47,543 nt of DNA from an uncultured Thiodictyon sp. (GTDB lineage Bacteria; Pseudomonadota; Gammaproteobacteria; Chromatiales; Chromatiaceae), in the NCBI RefSeq assembly GCF_903828115.1, contig NZ_CAIKKU010000386.1:1-47543 (forward strand), given 5' to 3'. The notes under the pieces are model-generated. The model was given only the letters and a program-made list of their open reading frames with translations. It was not told the DNA's origin and did not search any database. The translations under genes were made by a program, and so were the position numbers. Shown one piece after another: positions 18,269-26,407 of this stretch; within the stretch, counting starts at the first letter, position 1, and each line of letters opens with the position of its first letter.

Positions 18269-19129
18269 CTACAGAAGCGGGTCAGCGTGCATGGTTTCGA
18301 TCATTGACTGCCAGGTCGGGGCCACCCAGCCGGTCGCCTCCCGGAAGCGGCTGCCGTCGAGCCTGCGGTCACACAGGAAAGTCTCGTCCGGCACGATCTG
18401 CACCCCGAGCCCATAGACCTGATTGACCAGTTCCAACAGGCTGCACTTATCGATTGGTGCGCTGGCGACATGCCACACCCCGGACAGACCTGGATGGGAT
18501 TCGAGCAGGAACCGAACGACGTCGGCCATGGCCAGCGTCGTAAGCCCCGTGTAGAGGGCGTGCCGATAACCCCGAACCTGGGCGCCGCGCTGGGAAAAGA
18601 ACCAGTCGAACAGCCCGGTCCCCCGCCGCAGTTCCCGCCCCACGATGGACGAGCGCAGCGTGAAACACCCGGGCCGATCCACCTCGCCTAAGAGCTTGCT
18701 GCGCCCGTAGAGGTCGGTGGGGTCCGTCGGGTCTGACTCCCGGTAAGGACCACCCCGACCGGCGAACACGCAGTCGGTGCTGAAGTGGATCAGACGCGCA
18801 CCGAGGTCCGCGCAGATCCGGGCCAGTTGGTGGGGCAACAGGGCATTGATGGCAATCGACGCAATGGCGTCGTTTGCCGCATCGATCTGTTTGACGATGC
18901 CGATACAGTTGATGACCGCATCGGCCCCCACCGACTCGATGGCGCGACGGATCGACCCAAGGTCCGAGACCGTGACCCCCCCGATCAGCCGGCCCGGTTC
19001 GACTCCCGCAATGTTCGGCGCCCCGCTCAGTTCGCCGCGCACCGTGCCCCAAGCCTCGTGCCCCTGGGACAGTTGCTGCAAGAGCTTATGCCCCAGCATT
19101 CCGGTGGCACCGAGTACGACTAACTTCAT
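18269..19129 (-). CDS. RmlD-like sugar reductase, WbvR-type
   Basis: Extended SDR of 286 residues resembling dTDP-4-dehydrorhamnose reductase. VVLGATGMLGHKLLQQL is the nucleotide-binding start. HFSTDCVFAG places the catalytic Ser/Thr at 117-118, and YGRSK gives Tyr141 and Lys145. The length is a plain RmlD fold. It has no C-terminal cupin, unlike WbjC/CapF (about 370 residues), which adds a C3 epimerisation for L-FucNAc. In Vibrio cholerae O37 the short homologue WbvR reduces the WbvB product to UDP-L-RhaNAc. Next to a WbjB-like gene, the same reaction is likely here. It is the first gene of a three-gene minus-strand operon. Confidence 0.83.
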   Translation of the reverse strand: MKLVVLGATGMLGHKLLQQLSQGHEAWGTVRGELSGAPNIAGVEPGRLIGGVTVSDLGSIRRAIESVGADAVINCIGIVKQIDAANDAIASIAINALLPHQLARICADLGARLIHFSTDCVFAGRGGPYRESDPTDPTDLYGRSKLLGEVDRPGCFTLRSSIVGRELRRGTGLFDWFFSQRGAQVRGYRHALYTGLTTLAMADVVRFLLESHPGLSGVWHVASAPIDKCSLLELVNQVYGLGVQIVPDETFLCDRRLDGSRFREATGWVAPTWQSMIETMHADPLL

Positions 19130-19567
19130 CTAATTGATCCTCGGCCCGAGTCGGCCATCGTGCCTACCGGCGGGGTAATCTCCACCGAACGCGAGGGATT
19201 CTGGGGTCATCGATCGACGAAGCCGACCCGGTGGTTTCGCGTTGCGCGCCCGGCATCGCGGTTCTCTGCGCCGCCGCCTCGCCGCTCCAGGTTTGCTCCC
19301 AAGGGTCCCGTCGGGCGACCTGAGTGGGCTCCGCGTCTCGTGACAATCCGCGCGCCCCCCGTTGGGGTTGCAGCAGCGCGTCCCGGCGGGCGCCCGGCCG
19401 CCGAAGGAAGGCGCCGGGAGCGCGAGCTGGGTCATTTTGCTTGATTTCAGGGAGCGCCGCAAGGTAAAGTTACGCGCTGGTACACTGACTATCGTCGGCG
19501 GCGAGTCAAGGGAGGTCACGGTACCGTCCTCAATCTTAAGCTTTCACCGAGGCAGACGACTCTGAAC
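19130..19567. other. Divergent intergenic region, no gene seen
   Basis: This 438-base region separates the minus-strand reductase operon from the plus-strand methyltransferase. Its middle (about 19250-19440) is very GC-rich and can be read open on both strands, but the products are Arg/Pro-rich without any motif. A short imperfect inverted repeat (TCCCGGCG / CGCCGGGA) is at 19381-19419. The AT-richer end near 19436-19500 holds a weak promoter candidate for the plus strand. Nothing convincing was found for the minus strand. Confidence 0.6.
19441..19470 (+). promoter_or_regulatory. Weak promoter candidate for the 19568 operon
   Basis: TTGATT (19441-19446) and TAAAGT (19465-19470) are 18 bases apart in the only AT-rich part of the divergent spacer. 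A TACACT a little downstream (19480-19485) could be an alternative -10, but it lacks a -35 partner. Confidence 0.25.
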
Positions 19568-20284
19568 ATGCTCGACCAAATGCGCCGGTGGCTTCTCAAA
19601 ATGGGACTCCCCCAGCCGGCAAAGGCAACGCACGCGGCAACCGATATCAAGGAAATCTTCTCGTCGATCTATCACAATAACTATTGGGGCAATGCCGACT
19701 CCCGATCTGGTGCGGGCTCGGATTTGACGCAGACGCAGGCGATCCGGCAGCGGCTCCCCGGTCTGCTGCAGCAGTGGCAGGTCAGATCCATGATCGATGT
19801 CCCCTGCGGCGATTTTCACTGGATGGCGCAGGTCGACCTCGAGGTGGACTACGTGGGCGCCGACGTGGTTCCCGATTTGGTCAAGCGCAATACTGAGGTG
19901 TTCGGCAGGCCGCGGCGCGATTTCGTCGTCCTCGACGTCGTGGCGGACCAACTTCCTCGCGCGGACCTGATCTTTTCGCGCGACCTCCTGGTGCATTTCT
20001 CATTCCAGGACATCGCACGGGCCTTGCGGCGGATGCAGGACAGCGGCGCCACCTACCTGCTGACGACCACCTTCACGAATAGAGAGCAGAATCTCGACAT
20101 TGCAACGGGTCTCTGGCGTCCGCTCAATCTTGTCAAGGCGCCGTTTCTCTTCCCGGAGCCGCTGGCGCTGCTCAACGAGAATTGCACGGAGGGGGATGGC
20201 TCGTGGGGCGATAAATCGCTCGCCTTGTGGCGATTCGCCGACCTTCCGGTGAGCGATTTCGCCGCACGCTGTGACTCGCCATAG
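19568..20284 (+). CDS. Class I SAM-dependent methyltransferase
   Basis: Methyltransferase of 238 residues. The SAM-binding stretch is MIDVPCGDFHWM, followed by the acidic DVVADQLP and the post-motif DLIFSRDLLVHFSF. The N-terminal segment IFSSIYHNNYWGNADSRSGA belongs to a widespread family found in polysaccharide loci. It is likely an O-methyltransferase acting on a sugar, but the acceptor is not known. It opens a three-gene unit with two GT4 genes. In ABC-exported glycans a methyl group can be the terminal cap that stops elongation; that role here is a possibility only. Confidence 0.82.
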   Translation: MLDQMRRWLLKMGLPQPAKATHAATDIKEIFSSIYHNNYWGNADSRSGAGSDLTQTQAIRQRLPGLLQQWQVRSMIDVPCGDFHWMAQVDLEVDYVGADVVPDLVKRNTEVFGRPRRDFVVLDVVADQLPRADLIFSRDLLVHFSFQDIARALRRMQDSGATYLLTTTFTNREQNLDIATGLWRPLNLVKAPFLFPEPLALLNENCTEGDGSWGDKSLALWRFADLPVSDFAARCDSP

Positions 20285-20360
20285 CATCCCTCACGAAGAC
20301 GATAATTACCGGCCGCGGCGCGATCAGTCGCAGCCTCGGCGTGAGAGTATCCCCATTGCC

Positions 20361-21575
20361 ATGAGCGACCTTCTCGTCTTCAGCTACGCCTTCCCACCCA
20401 TGCGGGTGCAGATGGCACCGGTCGTGGCCAAGCCAATGGCGGGGCTTGCCCGGCGGGGACACCGCATCGACGTGGTGACGGCGCACGCCTTCGGCCCGCA
20501 TTTGGGAGAAGACGATTCGCTGTCGGATTACACGGCACAGCACTTCCACTCGATCCAGCGGCTGAGTCCGGACGACCGCCTCCTGACCCGCAGGTGGCGC
20601 TACTCACCCCGGTGGGCGGCGACCCCGGACCTGATGGGGCTGTTGCATCGCCAGGCCCTCGAGTATCTGTTGTCCCTGGATCTCAGGCACTACGCGGCGG
20701 TGATCACCTGGTCGCCATTTCACTCGGTGAATACCGTAATGGCGCGCGTGAAGGCGCAGCGGCCGCGGGTCAAATGGATTGCGCAGTTCAGCGATCCCTG
20801 GGCCGGCAATCCCCTGGAGCATTCGTGGGTGACCCGCCTTTGGAATACGCTGCGCCAGCCGCAGACGGTGCGCCGCGCCGACTTCATCGTTCATTCGTCG
20901 GCGTACTCGCGCGACCTGATGTTCGCGGGCGCCGGCCGGAACCGCGGCGCGAGATCCGCGGTGATACCGCATGCCTACGACCCGTCGCTCTATCCGTCAC
21001 CCCCGCGTCAGGGGAATGACAGGATCGTGCTTCGATACGTTGGAGTGCTGTTCGGGCGACGCTCCCCAGAATATCTCTTCCAGGCGCTGCGCGTGCTCTT
21101 CTGCGAGCATCCGCTATGGAGAGACAGGGTCCGCTTGGAGATCGTAGGTACGGTGCCTCCCGAGATGCTGCAAACGACGGCCGCGCGGGCACTTGAGCCG
21201 GATGTGCTGGTGATCCGTACCAGTGTTTCTTACCTCGAGTCCCTGCGCCTGATGCGCGACGCCGATTTGTTGGTGTTGATCGAGGCGGACACCCGGCTGA
21301 ATCTCTTCGTACCGAGTAAGCTCTCCGATTATATCGGCGCCCGCCGGCCTATTCTTGGTCTGGCGCCCCCCGGGGGGTCCTACGATTTGCTCTCCCAAGT
21401 CGGGGCTGCCATCAGGGCGCCGACGGATGTCAGCGGCATCGCCGCCGCGCTGCACGAGATGCTGTCGGCCATCGCCGGCGGCGCGGACCTGCCTGAAAAC
21501 CCGGCACGGGAAGATCTGTCGACCGAAGCGGTTGCCATGAAATTCGAAGCCGTTCTCGACGAGGTGGCGAGTTGA
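20361..21575 (+). CDS. Glycosyltransferase, GT4-like
   Basis: GT-B type protein of 404 residues. It starts MSDLLVFSYAFPPMRVQMA, the early-loop pattern of WbuB-like GT4 enzymes, and later has IAQFSDPWAGNPLE. The donor domain includes LRYVGVLFGRRSPEYLFQAL and an end region NLFVPSKLSDYIGARRPIL, where the usual E-x7-E is replaced by VPSKLSDY, as in this subgroup. An open frame runs back to a GTG at 20271, but that part overlaps the preceding gene and is not family-like. It is followed by a four-base overlap with the next GT gene. Confidence 0.8.
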   Translation: MSDLLVFSYAFPPMRVQMAPVVAKPMAGLARRGHRIDVVTAHAFGPHLGEDDSLSDYTAQHFHSIQRLSPDDRLLTRRWRYSPRWAATPDLMGLLHRQALEYLLSLDLRHYAAVITWSPFHSVNTVMARVKAQRPRVKWIAQFSDPWAGNPLEHSWVTRLWNTLRQPQTVRRADFIVHSSAYSRDLMFAGAGRNRGARSAVIPHAYDPSLYPSPPRQGNDRIVLRYVGVLFGRRSPEYLFQALRVLFCEHPLWRDRVRLEIVGTVPPEMLQTTAARALEPDVLVIRTSVSYLESLRLMRDADLLVLIEADTRLNLFVPSKLSDYIGARRPILGLAPPGGSYDLLSQVGAAIRAPTDVSGIAAALHEMLSAIAGGADLPENPAREDLSTEAVAMKFEAVLDEVAS

Positions 21576-22834
21576 AGCGCAAGAAAATTCTCTTCGTTGC
21601 GATGCATAACAGCCCGCACACGGCACGCTGGATCAACCTCTTGGCGGGCTTCGACTGGGATTTACACCTGTTCGCCATCAACGAGGCCGCGACTATCCCG
21701 CTGCTGTCCGGCGTCACGGTCCATCGCCCGGTCTGGAGGGTGTCGCCGCGCCACCTGTTGGCACGGCTGCGCGGACGCAGGCACGACGTGCCGGGCTGTC
21801 CGGAAGTTGGGATTTATCCCCTGCGGATGCCCGCAAAACTCGAATTTCTATTGGCGCGCAAGCAAGTCAGCCTCGGGGCTGACGGGGCAACCCGCCCCTT
21901 CCTCTACGGCCCGCGCACGCTGCTGCGACTGATCGAGGACCTGCAACCCGACCTGATTCATTCAATGGAATTTCAGCATTGCGGATATCTGGTGGCACAG
22001 GCAAAGGCCGCGGCCGGTACCCGCGGATTCCCGCCGTGGCTCGTGACCAACTGGGGCAGCGACATCTATTACTACCGACAATTCAGCGACCATTTGCAGC
22101 GTATTCGCGAGGTCTTGAGCGGGGCCGATTTTTATTCCTGCGAATGCGAACGCGATGTCGGTTTGGCGCGGGGTCTGGGCTTCGACAAGAAGGTGCTGCC
22201 GGTGCTGCCGAACACCGGCGGTTTCGATATCACCTTCGTGGATCGATGGCGGGAGGTCCATCCCCCGGCGCAGCGCCGCCTCATCATGGTCAAGGGCTAC
22301 CAGCATTTTGCCGGACGGGCGCTGACGGCCTTGGATGCGCTGGAGCGCTGCGCGCAAGACCTGAAGGGCTACCGCATCGTCATTTTTTCCCCGTCGGAGC
22401 CGATCTACGCGCGGGTCAATGAGCTTCAGCAGTGGCTCGGTCTCGATATCATCGTGCTGCCGCACGCCACTCACGACGCCATGCTCCGGCTGTTCGCCAG
22501 GGCGCGCCTTTATATCGGCATCAGCATCTCGGACGCAATCAGCACCTCGATGCTGGAGGCGATGGCACTGGGGTGTTTTCCCATCCAGACCGGCACCGCC
22601 TGTGCCGACGAATGGATCGAAGACGGGGTGTCCGGATTCATCGTCGATCCCGATGCGCCCCAGGTCATTGCGCAGGCAATACGCAGGGCCCTGCGCGACG
22701 ACGCGCTGGTGGAGCAAGCCGCCGTGGTCAATTGCGCAACGGTGCGCTCGCGGCTGGATCAGGACCAACTGCGCAAGCAGGTGCGGCTGTTCTACGACTC
22801 GGCACTCGGCGATAGTTCCCCAGCGCCGGATTAG
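21572..22834 (+). CDS. Glycosyltransferase family 4, TTG start
   Basis: Predicted GT4 enzyme of 420 residues. KKILFVAMHNSPHTARWINL opens the fold, LVTNWGSDIYYYRQF sits in the acceptor domain, and ISISDAISTSMLEAMALGCF is the donor-site region, with SISD...E in place of a classic E-x7-E. The only start compatible with the conserved N terminus is TTG at 21572, which overlaps the previous stop as TTGA; the next ATG is ten codons inside the fold. Translational coupling therefore seems likely. It ends 49 bases from a converging gene. Donor and acceptor are unknown. Confidence 0.82.
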   Translation: MKRKKILFVAMHNSPHTARWINLLAGFDWDLHLFAINEAATIPLLSGVTVHRPVWRVSPRHLLARLRGRRHDVPGCPEVGIYPLRMPAKLEFLLARKQVSLGADGATRPFLYGPRTLLRLIEDLQPDLIHSMEFQHCGYLVAQAKAAAGTRGFPPWLVTNWGSDIYYYRQFSDHLQRIREVLSGADFYSCECERDVGLARGLGFDKKVLPVLPNTGGFDITFVDRWREVHPPAQRRLIMVKGYQHFAGRALTALDALERCAQDLKGYRIVIFSPSEPIYARVNELQQWLGLDIIVLPHATHDAMLRLFARARLYIGISISDAISTSMLEAMALGCFPIQTGTACADEWIEDGVSGFIVDPDAPQVIAQAIRRALRDDALVEQAAVVNCATVRSRLDQDQLRKQVRLFYDSALGDSSPAPD

Positions 22835-22883
22835 GAACGGTTTACGAAGAAGTTAAACACTTCTCGTTACTTTGGCCCCCGAC

Positions 22884-24140
22884 TCAGCGGGCACGTCGAA
22901 ACAACCCGCTGACATAACGCAGGGGCGCAGTCACCCGCCAGGAGTGTGATTGGTGCAGGGAGTCGAGCGCCTCGCGGACGCTCAGAAGTTGTGCCTCCAG
23001 CGCCGCCCGAGTCAGCCGCAGGTCGGCAATTTCGCTCAATTGGCGCCCGATCTCCGTTACCCGCCGGTCCAGTTCGGCCGTGAGATTAGCGCTTTGCGTC
23101 AAGAGGTTATCGATGTCGGTCAGGAGCCGCTGCGTCGTTGCCGCATGGTCGCCACGCAGTCGGGCGGCGACCCGGTGCATGTTCAGAATGCGGCGGCTCA
23201 ATGCGTCGGCAGGGTCGCCGAGTGGACCGGGCTGCTCCAGAATCAGTAGGTCGTAGACTTCTTCACCGAAGCCGCCCACCTCGGTTCTGCCGGTGACGCT
23301 CTGCCTTGCCAGGTCGATACAGATGAGCGCCGCACCTGAGCTTGCCGCGGCGACGCCTTGATTGGGCGTCCCCTTGCTGCGGGAGATCAGACGCGGGGCG
23401 CTGACGCCCACCCATAGCCTGTCCTCTGCGACGGCAAGACCACGGGTGTATCCGCCGACGTCGATCCGGCCTTGGGCGCGCCAGACGCCGTCCTCGTCGC
23501 GGCGCAGCGAGTGCACCAGATGCGCCTGGGATTCGGCGAAGTATAGCCGGCCGCCGTGACAAAGCGGGGTATGCGGTTGGGCCAGCCCACCCTGAATGAC
23601 CGCAAAGGGCTCGAGCTGAAAGACGGCCCCCATCCTGCCCCAGGAACCATCCGCTCCGCGCGGGCCGAAACAGGAGGCGATCAGGCCGTCCGCCGATGCG
23701 GTCAGACCGTTGAGATGGACCAGGTCCCGATCGTTTGGGACCTCCGGATACCGCCAATGCAGGCGCGGCGCACCGAACCCGGCGGCACCCAGACTCACCT
23801 CATAAATCTCATTCGTTCCAGTGCTGACGACATACAGCGAACCCGCGTGGTAGATCAGCGAATGCGGGTCGAGGCAGGGCGACAGTTCCCGGCACGCCTT
23901 GATCCGTCGCTCAAGCGGGTCATAGAGGATGATCATGGGCGAGGCCGACTGGGTCGTCAGCACCAGGTCGCGGCCGACCGGGCACACGCCGGTGAGCCCG
24001 GCCAGGCCAGCATCCGCTATGCCAGGCTCCGGCGGCAGCAACCAGTCACGGCCGTTACCGCCGATCTGCAGGAGCAGGGCGGCGTATTGCGGGGACGTGA
24101 GCTGATTACAGAATGTGACAAGGAGACAGGGTCCGCTCAT
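22884..24140 (-). CDS. DUF4915-like beta-propeller protein with C-terminal coiled coil
   Basis: Protein of 418 residues with no signal peptide or membrane helix. Residues 1-310 resemble the DUF4915/TIGR03032 family, a predicted beta-propeller of unknown function; HLNGLTASADGLIAS, PHTPLCHGGRLYFAES and YTRGLAVAEDRLWVGVS are typical repeated blades. Residues 320-400 form a heptad-rich coiled coil (LLTQSANLTAELDRRVTEIG). The tail SHSWRVTAPLRYVSGLFRR is the short motif often found at the ends of bacterial glycosyltransferases after a coiled coil. It is the last gene of the operon after Wzt, 15 bases from it. The family match is from memory of its pattern; the function is not known. Confidence 0.7.
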   Translation of the reverse strand: MSGPCLLVTFCNQLTSPQYAALLLQIGGNGRDWLLPPEPGIADAGLAGLTGVCPVGRDLVLTTQSASPMIILYDPLERRIKACRELSPCLDPHSLIYHAGSLYVVSTGTNEIYEVSLGAAGFGAPRLHWRYPEVPNDRDLVHLNGLTASADGLIASCFGPRGADGSWGRMGAVFQLEPFAVIQGGLAQPHTPLCHGGRLYFAESQAHLVHSLRRDEDGVWRAQGRIDVGGYTRGLAVAEDRLWVGVSAPRLISRSKGTPNQGVAAASSGAALICIDLARQSVTGRTEVGGFGEEVYDLLILEQPGPLGDPADALSRRILNMHRVAARLRGDHAATTQRLLTDIDNLLTQSANLTAELDRRVTEIGRQLSEIADLRLTRAALEAQLLSVREALDSLHQSHSWRVTAPLRYVSGLFRRAR

Positions 24141-24155
24141 GTTGGCCCCCAGGCC

Positions 24156-25517
24156 CTAGGCATCGGTGTGCGACGACCGGATCTCGACCTGGATCTTCAG
24201 ATCGACGGTGCCCATGGCAGGCCGCACCGGACCCCGCGCGACGCGGAAGGCCAGCACGTCCAGGACGCGATGGAGAAGCTCGCCGCGCGAGGCCACCCCA
24301 CAATTGAAAAAATAGGTACCCCAGGCAAAGGCGCAGTCGAACTCGAAACAGATATCGATGACCTCGCCGGCGCCCACCATGGGAATCGTCTGCTGACCGG
24401 GCGGAAACATGCCGCCGCCGAGGTGTACGCCGTTTATCACCTTGGTCATGCAGTAGAATTTGACTGCACGCACGGCCTGCGTAAAGCTGACACGATAACA
24501 GAATTTATAGCGCTCGCCGGGGACGAGGCAATTGACCCGCTCGCCGGTCAGCGTGAGCAGGCGCGCGTCTGAGATCTCGGCGCCAAGCGGGTCAAAGGCC
24601 AGGGTGCTGACCGACACCAGGTTGGGGTCCAGGCTCGCGATCTCGGTTTCGTCTGCCTCATCCCGTGCCTCCACGAAGCCCAGGTCCCGGAGCGCGTCCG
24701 TGCTGGTCGGGGCCTCCCTGCCGCCACTGGACGCGGCGGCCGTGCGAATCTCGCCCAGGATCTCCGGGATACGCTCGTCCGGGGCCGCCATCAGCTTCTG
24801 GTACCAGGCGACGGTGCCTTTGGGCCGTCCGGTATACAGGTGTTCGCCCTGGTGCAGGAGAATCGCGTGGTCGCACAGGTCGACCACGGTGGCGGTGGCG
24901 TGCGAGACGAACAGGATGGTCGCCCCGTCACCCTTGATCCGCTCCATCCGCGCGAAGCACTTGCGCTGGAAGGCCTCGTCCCCGACGGCGAGGGCCTCAT
25001 CGACGATCAGGAGGTCGGGGTCGACGCTGATTGCGACGGCGAAGGCGAGGCGGGCGAACATGCCGCTCGAATAGGTCTTGACGGCCTGGTCGATGAAGGG
25101 GCCGATGTCGGCGAAGGCGAGAATGCCGTCCATCCGCTCGTCGACCGCGGCGCGGTCATAACCCGCGATGATGCCGTTGGTGTAGACGTTCTCGCGCCCG
25201 GTGAATTCCGGGTTGAAGCCCGCGCCCAGTTCCAGCAGGGCCGCAATGCGCCCGCTGACCGTTACTGTACCCACCGTCGGGTTGAGGTTGCCGCAGATCA
25301 TCTGGAGCAGGGTCGACTTGCCGGAGCCGTTGCGGCCGATGATCCCCCAGGTCTCACCCTGCCGGATCTCCAGGTCGATTGCCTTGAGCGCCCAGAATTG
25401 CTCGTAGTAGGTCCGCCAGCGGCCGAACAGCATCTGCTTGAGCCGGTGCTCCGGCCGCTGGAACATCGCATAGGCTTTGCCGGCGGATTCGGCACGGACG
25501 ACGACTTCAGACGACAT
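24156..25517 (-). CDS. wzt: ABC transporter ATP-binding protein with carbohydrate-binding domain (Wzt)
   Basis: ATPase of the O-antigen/capsule ABC exporter, 453 residues. The Walker A motif is GRNGSGKST (residues 61-69), the signature is YSSGMFARLAFA, Walker B is LLIVDEALAVGDEAF and the H-loop is FVSHATA. After residue 300 a Wzt_C-type beta-sandwich domain (GERVNCLVPGERYKFCYRV, then FNCGVASRGELLHRVLD) is expected to bind the finished glycan end. That domain lets the exporter select its substrate, as in E. coli O8/O9a. The gene overlaps wzm by 11 bases. It should form a complex with Wzm at the inner membrane and move undecaprenyl-linked chains outward. Confidence 0.94.
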   Translation of the reverse strand: MSSEVVVRAESAGKAYAMFQRPEHRLKQMLFGRWRTYYEQFWALKAIDLEIRQGETWGIIGRNGSGKSTLLQMICGNLNPTVGTVTVSGRIAALLELGAGFNPEFTGRENVYTNGIIAGYDRAAVDERMDGILAFADIGPFIDQAVKTYSSGMFARLAFAVAISVDPDLLIVDEALAVGDEAFQRKCFARMERIKGDGATILFVSHATATVVDLCDHAILLHQGEHLYTGRPKGTVAWYQKLMAAPDERIPEILGEIRTAAASSGGREAPTSTDALRDLGFVEARDEADETEIASLDPNLVSVSTLAFDPLGAEISDARLLTLTGERVNCLVPGERYKFCYRVSFTQAVRAVKFYCMTKVINGVHLGGGMFPPGQQTIPMVGAGEVIDICFEFDCAFAWGTYFFNCGVASRGELLHRVLDVLAFRVARGPVRPAMGTVDLKIQVEIRSSHTDA

Positions 25518-26400
25518 CGGCGAACCCCCGCTTGGTCACCCTGAACCAGACGACTCCGGCCCAGGCGACGGCCATGGAGAGCACCAGGGATAACGCGAGC
25601 ACCCCAAGGCCCGGCGCCTTGGCGAACAGCAGGACATCGCGCACCTGCTCCATCGCCACCGCCAGGGGATTGATCTGCATGTAGCCCCTGACCCGCTCCG
25701 GCAGGGCCGAGACCGGGTAGAACAGGGGGCTCGCGAACATCAACACCGGTACGACGATACCGACGAACTGGCGGATATCGCGGATGAAAAGTCCGGTCGA
25801 CGACAGGAACCAGACCAGCCCCAGCGTCATGAGGACCAAGGGCATGAGGACCACGGGCAACCAGAGCACGGTCAGCGGCGGCAGGCCGGCGATGAGGACA
25901 TAGGCGACGAGCAGGATCCCGAAGCTGACGGCGGCGTTGAACAGCGCACTCGCCAGCGAGACCCAGGCCAGGGCCTCGAGCGGGAAGACGATGCGTTTGA
26001 TGTAGGATGGGTTCTCGGCCATCAGCGTGGGTGCGCGGGAAACGCATTCCGAGAACAAGGCGAACACGATCAAGCCGGCGAACAGCACCAAGGCGAACTC
26101 GAAGCGGCTGTTCATCGGCGTCGCCCAGCGGGTTTGGAATACGACACTGAAGACGAAGGTATAGATCGCAAGCATCAGCATCGGCGTGACGAACGACCAG
26201 GCGACGCCGAGTACCGAGCCGCGATAGCGCGCGGCGATCTCGCGCCGCGCGAGTTGGACGATCAGGCCCGCGTTGTCCGTCAGGGAGGTAAAGACGTGCT
26301 GCGGGCCGTACTCGGCGAGGGAAAGCCGCGGGCGGGCCGCCGTGTGCACTGCAACCGGGCGGCGGACCGCGGCGCCCGTCGACTGATGGTGATCGATCAT
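25507..26400 (-). CDS. wzm: ABC transporter permease for polysaccharide export (Wzm)
   Basis: Inner-membrane permease of the ABC-2 family, 297 residues with about six hydrophobic segments. Typical family sequence includes REIAARYRGSVLGVAWSFVTP before the first helix and RVRGYMQINPLAVAMEQVR before the last ones. An AGGCGA ribosome-binding stretch precedes the ATG. The N-terminal 40 residues are variable and proline/arginine-rich. It starts seven bases after the PpiC gene stop and overlaps wzt, so the three are one operon. It is the channel half of the exporter. Confidence 0.93.
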   Translation of the reverse strand: MIDHHQSTGAAVRRPVAVHTAARPRLSLAEYGPQHVFTSLTDNAGLIVQLARREIAARYRGSVLGVAWSFVTPMLMLAIYTFVFSVVFQTRWATPMNSRFEFALVLFAGLIVFALFSECVSRAPTLMAENPSYIKRIVFPLEALAWVSLASALFNAAVSFGILLVAYVLIAGLPPLTVLWLPVVLMPLVLMTLGLVWFLSSTGLFIRDIRQFVGIVVPVLMFASPLFYPVSALPERVRGYMQINPLAVAMEQVRDVLLFAKAPGLGVLALSLVLSMAVAWAGVVWFRVTKRGFADVV

Positions 26401-26407
26401 CGTTCGC

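Noticed and set aside
19130-19519. 129-codon minus-strand frame before the RmlD-like gene
   Set aside because: Arg/Pro/Gly-rich, no motif, lies in a promoter spacer and has no ribosome site.
20271-20360. Longer N terminus for the GT4-like gene at 20361
   Set aside because: The 30 extra residues are Arg/Pro/His-rich, overlap the preceding gene and are absent from the family pattern.
22845-22868. Terminator between the converging genes at 22834 and 22884
   Set aside because: ACGAAGAAG / CTTCTCGT pairs only with a bulge, the stem is AT-poor in stability and no U-run follows; too weak to annotate.
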